Below are positions 11,492-20,195 of a stretch of DNA of 52,735 bases, piece by piece. Source of the stretch: Sodiomyces alkalinus F11. Its lineage: Eukaryota > Ascomycota > Sordariomycetes > Glomerellales > Plectosphaerellaceae. The DNA is taken from positions 328,584-381,318 of the forward strand of contig NW_021167086.1 of the NCBI RefSeq assembly GCF_003711515.1, given 5' to 3'. Within the stretch, counting starts at the first letter, position 1. Each line of letters starts with the position of its first letter. The notes under the pieces are model-generated. The model was not told the origin of the DNA, did no database searches, and saw nothing but the letters and a program-made list of their open reading frames with translations. Made by a program: the position numbers and the translations under genes.

Positions 11492-12123
11492 ATGCCGGGC
11501 CTCACAATAGTCCCCGATTCGATGTCAGGACGAGGACCGGGAGGGCACTCATCGACGCAACAGCCCCAATCACCTCCGCGCTCAGCATCTCCCACGCGTC
11601 CTCCCGTGAGTCCCATCACGCCCACCCTATCATCCGCCCATCTCTCCTCGGCCCGTTTCCGTCCCAGTTCTCCACCACCACACCCTCCACCCTCGTCGCA
11701 GTCGCAGCCGCAGCCGCAACCACAGGCACAACCCCAGCAACCTCGACCCGAACCCCCTTCCTTCGCCGCCAGCCGCCAAACATACACCCACGCCCGCCTC
11801 GTCCCAGACGCAAACGCGACCGCCATCCCCCCGCCAGCCCCCACCCCCCTCGACTTCGACTCCAACCCGGACGTCCTAGCCCTGCAATCCGCCATCTCCA
11901 TCCTGCAGATGCAGCGCCAGCGCGCCACCAACGACATCCGCGCCCTAGGCGCCGCCAAAGACGCAGCCATCGCCGACCCGGCCGCCTTCCTCGCCGATCT
12001 CACCTCGGGCCGCATCCGAAACCAGTCCGACCCCCTATTCGCAGCCGCTGCTCCCGGGAGTGCCCCCAAAGGAGGGGGAGGAGGGGGAGGAGGCGGCGGC
12101 TCTTCGTCCTCTTCTTCCGACGA

Positions 12124-12154
<31 letters not shown>

Positions 12155-12205
12155 CAAATGGACGTAGACGGTCGCCCCCCCGCAAACCACCCCCAAAGGA
12201 AAAAG

Positions 12206-12236
<31 letters not shown>

Positions 12237-12559
12237 GCAACAAAAACGGCAACACCGCTACACAACCCGCCCCACCACCCCCCTGGACCGACCTGCCCCG
12301 ACCACAAAACGTCGTCCGCTGCCCCCCGATCAACTGGTCCCAGTACGCCGTCGTCGGCGAGTCCCTCGACAAGCTGCACGCCGAGCAGCTGCGCTGTCCC
12401 AGCCAGGGACAGCCCGCCGTCGTCATGGCGCCCGGCGGGACCTACGATTTCCGGGCCGCGGGCGACGCCAACCCGACCGAGTTTGTCGGCGTCGCCGCCC
12501 CCTACACGCCCGGGAAGGATAAGATCGAGAAGAAGCCGCGAGGGGGGCCTAGACGTTGA
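11492..12559 (+). CDS. Conserved low-complexity protein of unknown function
   Basis: This is an intronless frame of 355 residues starting at the ATG at 11492. Residues 1-110 are Pro/Ser/Gln-rich, with a (PQ)n stretch near 70-80. A likely coiled-coil or helical segment follows (about 127-170, starting SNPDVLALQSAISILQMQRQ), where hydrophobic spacing is regular. Then come a Gly run, a Ser run, a run of about a dozen Asp and a Gln run encoded by repeated CAA (12209-12235). The C-terminal part (about 265-355), with WTDLPRPQNVVRCPPINWSQ and VVGESLDKLHAEQL, looks like the ordered conserved core. The acidic run and Lys-rich stretches suggest a nuclear protein, but this is inference. I do not recognise a named family. 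The long antisense open frame at 11455-12426 is a shadow produced by GC-rich codons. Confidence 0.75.
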
Positions 12560-13331
12560 ATGGAAGGGGAAGAGAGGGCGGGAACCTTTTCGCCCCTCGG
12601 GGAATCACAGCCTGGCAATCTACGTGGTTACGTATCACTTCTAGTGACCGGAACTGTAAAAAGTACATACGGGCAACGGAGTCATGAAGATTATGAAAAT
12701 ATGAAAATACATACGCTGAGATATGAACGCCGTTGACAAGGCGTTCCGGGTTGCCATCCGGGTTGCCATCACAGTCCTCCTCTATATGAGTCTCCCACGA
12801 AGGGCTGGCTACAGCTGTCGAAGTGGCCTCTTATTTCCCAGTTGTGCATCAACATTAGCTCGATTTTTTATCACATGAAAGGGCAATATTGATACCGAGC
12901 TCGCGGCGTGGTACCAACGTTCGTCTAAGAAATCATGCCCCTCCCAGTCATCTCCTCTCTTCCTAGGTATCTTATCCAGGGTATGCAGAAGCCAGGCCTG
13001 AACGCCCCAAGCGCGATTCCCGATCCTAATTGCTCCCTGTAACACAGAAAGCGCGGTGTGAATCCCCTGCTCCGTGAAAAACAAAAACAAAAACGAAAAC
13101 GAAAAAAAAAAATCTGGTTGCTTTGTTGCCGAGTTGAGTAAGCGCCCCTCTCCCCATTTCCCGCCCCTTTTCGCCTGTGTTTGGTGGCTTCAGACGCGAG
13201 TAGCTACGCTCTATGATGAGCTTACATCAGTGCCGCTGAGGTCATCTATCAACCGAATTCAGTAGTCCCTATACACGCTTGTGAGTTGTGATGTCGCAAG
13301 AAGAAAAAAAAAAAAAGAAAAAAAAAAAGAC
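12560..13331. other. Convergent intergenic region
   Basis: This is the 3' flank of both neighbours (the plus-strand gene ending at 12559 and the minus-strand E2 gene ending at 13332). It carries A-rich runs at 13075-13112 and 13303-13329; the latter abuts the E2 stop codon and would be T-rich in that gene's 3' UTR. No gene was seen. Confidence 0.5.
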
Positions 13332-15181
13332 TTACTCAAGGCTCTTCTGAACCGACCTCCTAAGGCGCCGGTTGTAATTCTTCTTCCCGTCCGGTCCGCC
13401 CCAGAATAGATTATGCGCCTCCAGGTTGACTATGGTCCGAGGATCGTAGGCGGGATCATCTTCCTCTATGCTGGCGAAGACGGCCTCCATGTGCGACTGC
13501 AGGTCCTCCTTCCGTAACGGGTTGGGGAAGTAGCAGACGGTGCCATCTAGGGCGATCCGGTGGTGGAAAATCTTCGTCTCGAACCGAACCCGAGGCTGCT
13601 CCTCTGGGAATTGGGGGCTGAAGTGAAGTCTGATCTTGAACAGCCCTCCGTCGAGATTCGTCATGGGTCGGCCGAAGTAGGTGAGAGCCCATACGAACGG
13701 ATTGCCGTCCTCGAGTTGCAGGTCATGGGGGATGTCTTGCCGCTTGAACCATTGGACCACCTGCTCGTACTGGTGTTGTAGGTTCACGGCGACGGTGGAC
13801 TCATTGGCCTTGGCTTCGAGTCCCGCGCGGGCCCATTGCTCCAGTTCGGCGTCAAGGGCGGCCTTGATGTTGTGCAAGCGACGCTCGAGGTCGGTATAGT
13901 TAAACCGACCCTCCATAGAGTTGCTCGACCCCTCAAAGGGCATGCGGACAAACGGCTCATGATCCTTCACTTCCGTTTTCGCCTTCTGAATAGCATGAAG
14001 GTACGAATCGTAATACCACAGAAACCTCCGTTTGCAGAGGTCCTTGAAGGGTTCGAAGGGAAGTGATGATTCGTCTACGTCAACCAGTTCATCATCGGCC
14101 TCGTCCTGATCAGCCGCGGTTTGCTGCACGACCTTCTGGCCATCTGGCGTCAATCCTAGATAGTCTTCCAGCCGTTGAATGACAGAGATGCGAAGGGTCT
14201 CGTGGCGAATCTACAAGGTTGGGTGAAGTCGGTAAACCGTCAGCTGAACCCATTGTAATGGAAGGGCATGGCATGTGTCACTGACCTTTTGAACGTAGTC
14301 CCTTTGGTTCTTCTTGTCCGCAGGCTCATTCGCCTCTTCAAAGCCTGGTTCGTTCTCGTAGGGGTTGCCCGACATAAGGCTCTGAATAGAGAGGAGAATC
14401 GACTCCAACCCCTGCGCGGCGGACCATTCCTCTCCTCGCTCACCGCGCCAAGTGCTACCATATTGTCAGCCCCGCGACTAGCGCTAGTTCTTCAGTATTG
14501 ATTTGCCACGTACCCTAGGATAGACCTGCAAAGAATATTAGCAACGGAACCCCCGAGGCGAGAAAAAGGCGGGTACGGGAGTGGAAGGCCTACAAGCAAA
14601 CCTTGCCCGACGCATAGATGTTGGGGTTAAATCGGCAGCGGCCTGCGTTGGTTGTGACGGCGGTAACATTCGGTGATTTCCCCGGATAATCTGCTACACC
14701 GTTAGCAGCCAAGCAGCGGTCATGGGATCGTGGCCGATCGAACAAACCCTTGCCGAATTTGAAGGAGAACTGCACGCTGGTTAGCACATGATATACCTGC
14801 AAGACATGCGCCGCATCTGCCATGCGAGAGCAAAAGGACTGTTCGATTGCAACAGATGCGACCACAACTGCCCATACCTCGAAGAAGCCGAACTCGTACG
14901 GCGCGTCGTGAGGGCCAATGATCAAGGCACGAACGTTCCGGACATCGATATCTCTGCAGGCGACGGCGAGGGCTAAGCCGAACAAACAAAGTCAGAGGAT
15001 TTCATGGCGCAGATGTTTCGGAAATTCGAGGGGGTCGTACACAGATCCGACGATCGTTGGATATCACTCAGCTCCTGTTTGACACGGCGATTGTCAGCGT
15101 GGACTCTCCTTGCTACGCGCGCGAAGGAGTATGCGAATAGAGGCTGACCTTGGTGATCCGAATGATGGATTGATCCGCCAT
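13332..15181 (-). CDS. UBE2Z-like ubiquitin-conjugating enzyme E2 with a second UBC-like domain
   Basis: Eight exons were joined on explicit splice signals: 15181-15149, 15074-15041, 14972-14878, 14769-14748 (22 nt), 14690-14594, 14525-14514 (12 nt), 14454-14286 and 14210-13332, giving 446 residues. The first UBC domain (about 1-165) has [19 protein letters not shown], the FNPNIY motif and the active-site segment GKVCLSILGTW with catalytic Cys93. [13 protein letters not shown] and [10 protein letters not shown] match UBE2Z/USE1-type E2s, which accept ubiquitin from UBA6 in animals. A linker (about 175-290) follows. Residues about 300-446 form a second UBC-like fold, with [34 protein letters not shown] and a Cys at 380 in [11 protein letters not shown], the position equivalent to an active site. 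Whether that domain is catalytic is unknown. The gene is divergent from RFC2, with about 1 kb between start codons. The stop codon overlaps a GTAAGT. Confidence 0.88.
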
Positions 15182-16217
15182 GATGACTGCCACGGACCAC
15201 GCTGCTGGCGAGATGGGCCAGGGACAGTCACGTTATTCTGAAGTTGACAGGGACGACGCGTGTGTAGGTAAGATAGGTACTGAACAGTCAATGCTTAAAA
15301 TGTGAGTAGGGAAGGCCGTATTGTTGAATGAATGGTGACAGGAAGGAGAGTGGGAAAGGAAGGAGTTGATTCCCTCTGAGGCTGGGATGGGAAAGTGCTG
15401 TATCACAAGGCTTTGGCGGGGTAGCAGGCAGGCAGGAGGCGGGGCAGATGGGGCATGGGGTGAACTGTAACGACGTACCTAAAGAGACATCCGAAGACTG
15501 TTTTGAGCGGTTCAGTTAGGTATACCATCGGTACCTTGGGCAAGTGCCGGCTTGGGAGATACAACTAAATATAGCCCGTTCTGTTAATCCACTCGGATGC
15601 ACACAGGAAAGAAAGGAGGCAGAAGGAAACTTCAGCTTGCGGCCCACCAGTGGCTGTCAGAAACCGATTTCGACAGCAGATAAAAAGCCCGGTGCTTATG
15701 GTCTAGAAGGACCGCAGGATGCTGACTGCCTTGTATTGAGGAGTTCCCAGGAGATATTGTGAGGGACATGCTAGACACATGGTCGATGCCTGAACCAACG
15801 GTGCCATATGATCAAATACCAGGTAGGTACTTTGGGTAATTCATAATACAAGACGATACCTTACCTACCTACCTTACGGAGTAATTACGGAGTGTGGAGA
15901 CTGAGATGCTAGGTACCTGCCTAGTCTTCGTTAGCATGTGTGCTTCGGCTGGTTTGGCGCATTGGTGGGGTCCGTTGTAGGAGCTGTACGAGTACCTCGA
16001 GAAGTACTTTGTACCTAAGGTATCTACATCTAAGGTATCCTGCTTTCTGGCGCGACCCTTTCCCACGCGTAAATGGATTTCAGACCGCGTCCTCAGATCC
16101 AGCTCGACTGAGATCAATTCAACGACACACCCAAAACGCGCCCTATCTTACCATTAAACCATAGACGACCTGAAAAAGTGCGTACAGATTCGACAAACGA
16201 AACGCTGTCCCGCAACG
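15182..16217. promoter_or_regulatory. Divergent promoter region between E2 gene and RFC2
   Basis: No gene was seen. The region holds ACGCGT at 15256-15261 and at 16065-16070, the latter 148 bases before the RFC2 start. ACGCGT is the MCB element bound by MBF-type factors at G1/S genes in yeasts. GTACCTAAGGTA-type palindromic runs occur at 15820-16040. Confidence 0.4.
16065..16070. promoter_or_regulatory. ACGCGT (MCB-type) site upstream of RFC2
   Basis: ACGCGT lies 148 bases before the RFC2 ATG, with a further ACGCGC-type sequence near 16134. It is the same word as found before ORC3. Confidence 0.3.
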
Positions 16218-17658
16218 ATGGCGAATTTCTTCGACATCAAAGCTAGGAAACAGGCTGCCGCTGCCGGCATCTCTACCCAGAAACAAGACAAATCATCACA
16301 ACCACCAAGAGCGCAGCCTTGGGTTGAAAAATAGTTTGTTCTCTCTTTCTCTAGGCCATGATGTTCATTCCTTTGATTTATCTGACTATATTCAACTTAG
16401 CCGGCCGAAAACCCTCAACGATGTCACCGCCCAAGACCATACCATCACCATCTTACAGAGGACGCTACAAGCTTCGAACGTATGTCCAGCTTCAAGTCAA
16501 TGACATGGAGCAACGCTAATGTATGTATGATAGCTTCCACATATGCTTTTCTACGGTCCTCCAGGTAAGTCTTGATTTTGCTCCCTTCCGAATCCACAAC
16601 GGATACCCTGAAACAACTCCGGGCAGCAGGCTAACACAATGGGCCATCCCAGGTACCGGCAAAACCTCTACCATCCTCGCCTTGGCGAAAGAACTCTACG
16701 GCCCCGAAATGATCAAATCCCGCGTCCTCGAACTCAACGCCTCAGACGAGCGAGGCATCTCCATCGTGCGCGACAAGGTGAAAAACTTCGCGCGCATGCA
16801 ACTCACCAACCCCACGGCCGAGTACAAGAAGCGATACCCCTGCCCGCCGTTCAAGATCATCATCCTCGACGAGGCCGATTCGATGACCCAGGACGCCCAG
16901 AGCGCCCTGCGCCGGACCATGGAAACCTACAGCAAAATCACCCGGTTCTGCCTCATCTGCAATTACGTCACCCGCATCATCGACCCCCTGGCGAGCCGAT
17001 GCAGCAAGTTCCGCTTCAAGAGCCTGGACGAAGAGAATGCGCGGAAGAGGTTGGAGGAGATTGCGGAGAAGGAGGGCGTGCTTCTCGAGGAGGGCGCCGT
17101 GGATGCGCTTATCAAGTGCAGTGAGGGTGATCTGCGGAAAGCCATTACCTTTTTGCAAAGTGCGGCGAGGCTGGTCGGAGCGGTGGCCGTGGATGGGGAT
17201 GCGGGCAAAGACCGGGATGGAGATGCGGCAATGGATGTGGACAGAAAGCCCGTTACGGTCAGGATCGTCGAGGACATTGCTGGTGTCATCCCTGATCAGA
17301 CCATCGATTGTTTGGTGAAGGCCATCATGCCGCAGAGATCCGGCGATACCTACCAAGCTATTGCCAAGGTCGTCGAGGACCTGGTTGCAGATGGGTGGAG
17401 CGCAACTCAAGTCGTGTCCCAGGTATGTTCATTCTATGCGCTCATCTCGATATTTCTTTTTGTCTCCCGCCTCGCCTAACACACATGCAGTTATATCAAA
17501 GCATTGTTTTCGATGAGATGATCCCAGACATTCAGAAGAACCAGATTGTCCTGGTCTTCTCGGAAGTCGATAAGCGTCTCGTGGACGGCGCCGATGAGCA
17601 TCTATCAATTTTGGATCTCGCCCTAAGAATATCGGGTATCCTTGCAGGTCGCGGTTAA
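16218..17658 (+). CDS. RFC2: Replication factor C subunit 2 (clamp-loader AAA+ ATPase)
   Basis: Five exons (16218-16333, 16401-16479, 16534-16564, 16653-17422, 17491-17658) encode 387 residues. The protein belongs to the pentameric RFC complex that loads PCNA onto primer-template junctions. Features are PWVEKYRP (34-41, RFC box II-like), Walker A GPPGTGKT (73-80), the Walker B box DEAD (148-151) and the SRC arginine-finger motif (190-192). [20 protein letters not shown] and [20 protein letters not shown] are close to yeast Rfc2 (human RFC4), rather than Rfc3, Rfc4 or Rfc5. A short acidic insert ([17 protein letters not shown]) lies in the C-terminal part before the collar domain. The third exon is only 31 nt and ends inside the Walker A codons. 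The gene converges on the coiled-coil gene, with 154 bases between stop codons. Confidence 0.95.
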
Positions 17659-17812
17659 ATTCTCAATATCACATCATAGGTCCAAAGCCATAAGGGGGAC
17701 TGTATGTCCAATTGGCGAAAAGTTATGTGCAAGGGCGTTCGTGTTTGACCATTTATTCAGGGAGCCAGATGGGGATTATTCTGCTGCCACCCTGCTTCAC
17801 ATAGCTCTCTCA

Positions 17813-19462
17813 TCATCTGGCCAGGGACTTGCCGCTGATGAGGCCAAGCTTCCCATCCAAAATAGACCAAGGGTCATCCAACACAGCTGGGGCCGCTCTT
17901 TTGCGCTCCATGTGCTTCTTCCGTCCCCGTTTACCGTCTTGTTCGCCCGTCAACCAGATATCGTCTTCCCCCTCCTCCCCACCGTCTGCCGTCTGCCCCT
18001 GCCCATCGCCGACTTCGGCGTTGTTCCCCTCGCGTTTGCGACCAAGGAGCTGGTCAATATCGTGAAGAGCCTTCATAGAGCCCTCCAAAGCCAATTGACC
18101 TTCCTCGATCTTCTCCGCCGCCGCCTCCAGCGTCGCAATCTTGGCCGTGTCGGCCGCAATGACCCAGGGCTTGACGAAGCCGGTGGTATCTGGCTTTTCC
18201 GCCGCCCCAGACGCCGCGGATGCCGCAGCGATGTGGTCACCAAAGCCGGGCTTGGACCTCACCGCTGCTATCGCGCGCGGAACAGTCGAGCCATGAGTGG
18301 GCAAGAGTTGGCTTTCTTCGGCTAGATGGTCCAGCATTTGCCGTGTGTCCTTGACCTGCTTGGCCAGCGAAGCCTGCAGATGGGACTTGTGTTGGATCAT
18401 GCCTTTTTGCTGTCGCGAGAGGTGGAGGAGTCGCTCTAGGTAGGGTATCATGAGATGCGTTGCGGGGGCGGGAGTATCGTCTTCCTCGGCTGCCGCCAGC
18501 GTATGTGCAGGCTGCTGCTGCTGCTGCTGAGTAATGGTCGGTTTCAATGTCGGGAGCGGTTTTTGTGATACGAGCGTCAGTAACGACTTGCGTGCGGCTA
18601 CGTATCGGGCGTATTTCTCCTTGATCTCGGCGAGCTGGGCGGTCGTGTCCGTTTGTGGCTCCGCGAGGCGTTGCCGGCGGGTTTCTCGCTCGGCCTCCTC
18701 CTCTTCCGCGGTCTCGCCTGACGCCTTGCTTAGTTCCGCTTCGATCCAGTTGATGAGCTCGTTTCGGGTTACGTTGAGAGCGTGTAGTTTGGCTCCGACG
18801 CTGATGTTGGCCATAAGGGGCTGCGTCCCGGCTCTCACGTCACTGAGCAGTTGTTGTTCCCTCCGCAGCTGGAGCTTGGACCGGAGCACGACCTTCTCCA
18901 GTTGATCGATAAGGCCAGATAAATCCTCCTTTAAGGCGCTGGTGCTTATACCGAAGCCTTCCATGACCTCTCTTGGTACGTCGGGAAGGCCCCAAGCATC
19001 CAGGAAGAGATGATCCGGACTGAGAAATTCTTGCGACGCAGCGGGCTGCTGCACCAGGGTGTCGAGATACTTTTGGAGGGTGGACAGCTTCTCATGTTTC
19101 TGCCGCAGCTTCATCATGGCGAGGTGGTTTTGAATGTAGTCCGGGGCATTGTCCTTAGGACTCGTACTCGTGCTCCTCTGTGGTGTGGTTCTCTTACGAA
19201 GCTCGGCGTATTCACGACGGGCCCTAATATTGTCGTGAGCGGCCCTGAGATATTCCCTTTGCAAACCCTGTATATCGTCTCGTCGCTGGGCCTGGCTAGA
19301 TGCATCGAGGAGCGATAGGGGGGGTTGTAAGTCCTCGGTCTGACGATGTCGCTGCAAGTGTATCGCCAGGACACGTCTAATGTAAGCGACCTCTTCTCTC
19401 GGTTTAATATACGGCTCCAAAGCAGCCTTCGTCTTCTGAATTATTTCCGGTTCTGAGTCCAT
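17813..19462 (-). CDS. Coiled-coil protein of unknown function
   Basis: This is a single frame of 549 residues without introns. Charged, Leu-rich helices dominate: about 20-150 (IRRVLAIHLQRHRQ, LRQKHEKLSTLQKYLDTLVQ), 180-300 (LSGLIDQLEKVVLRSKLQLR, EIKEKYARYVAARKSLLTLV) and 340-400 (YLERLLHLSRQQKGMIQHKS). A Gln run (TITQQQQQQ) lies near 310, and an acidic linker precedes the basic tail. The C-terminal motif VLDDPWSILDGKLG looks conserved. There is no enzyme motif, signal peptide or membrane segment. The composition would suit a structural partner such as a cytoskeletal or kinetochore protein, but nothing in the sequence decides this. It is divergent from BRR2 and convergent with RFC2. Confidence 0.75.
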   Translation of the reverse strand: MDSEPEIIQKTKAALEPYIKPREEVAYIRRVLAIHLQRHRQTEDLQPPLSLLDASSQAQRRDDIQGLQREYLRAAHDNIRARREYAELRKRTTPQRSTSTSPKDNAPDYIQNHLAMMKLRQKHEKLSTLQKYLDTLVQQPAASQEFLSPDHLFLDAWGLPDVPREVMEGFGISTSALKEDLSGLIDQLEKVVLRSKLQLRREQQLLSDVRAGTQPLMANISVGAKLHALNVTRNELINWIEAELSKASGETAEEEEAERETRRQRLAEPQTDTTAQLAEIKEKYARYVAARKSLLTLVSQKPLPTLKPTITQQQQQQPAHTLAAAEEDDTPAPATHLMIPYLERLLHLSRQQKGMIQHKSHLQASLAKQVKDTRQMLDHLAEESQLLPTHGSTVPRAIAAVRSKPGFGDHIAAASAASGAAEKPDTTGFVKPWVIAADTAKIATLEAAAEKIEEGQLALEGSMKALHDIDQLLGRKREGNNAEVGDGQGQTADGGEEGEDDIWLTGEQDGKRGRKKHMERKRAAPAVLDDPWSILDGKLGLISGKSLAR

Positions 19463-20195
19463 TGTGCAGGTTGTGCAGATTGGAGCGAGTGTCGTTCATC
19501 TGAACAGAATGACCTGCACATGCAGCTCAGACCGAGCGGTGAGATGCGTTGAGATTAAGACACCGCTTGTAGGAGTTCTTATGAGAACGCGACGTCCGGA
19601 GTTGGCCTAAAGAAAGGAAATCGGATCGCACCAGAAACCCCCTAAGAGTTCGCTTATAATAGCTAGAAGGCACAAGACGGAGGGGTCAAGTCAGCTACGT
19701 ATAAATCAGTGTGTTGTGTCTGAAATCGAAGCTCTGGGTGCCCGGTGTGTTGAAGGTAAGGTACGGATGCACAAGTACCTGCTGCACCACGCACAGGAAG
19801 CTACCGATTGGCTAATCCCACGAAGCCATATTGACCAATGGCTGCGTCGCTTCCATTTCAGAGAACTGTGGCGTTATGTGGCTTGTACAGCAACCGACAC
19901 GTGACCAGGCGCCTTGTAATGATGTAGGGTAGGTAGGTGCAACGGGGCAACCAATCTTTTGCCTTTTGAGGTCCCATCTTTTTTTCCACCTCGATTTCTC
20001 GCGGGCAACATCTCAATTGCCTGGTCTTTTCAGTCTTTCATCCTCACCTCCAACCTTACTCTACACGCTCCGACGCGCACGCATATTTGGGTTTCGGCAC
20101 AGGGTTCGCCGCTTTGAGCGAATTCCCTGAATTCCTTCATCCCCCCCAAGTCAAAACCGACCCATGGAAGACGGTGAATCCGGAAATCAGCAATC
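19463..20195. promoter_or_regulatory. Divergent promoter region of the coiled-coil gene and BRR2
   Basis: No gene was seen. A CACGTG E-box (19899-19904, in context ACACGTGACC) lies about 290 bases before the BRR2 start. A T-rich tract (19975-19985) and pyrimidine-rich sequence lead into the probable BRR2 leader. Confidence 0.4.

Noticed and set aside
11455..12426. 323-codon minus-strand frame with Ser, Pro and Cys runs
   Set aside because: The runs are complements of the Asp, Gly and Gln tracts of the plus-strand gene; the plus strand has the coherent domain order.
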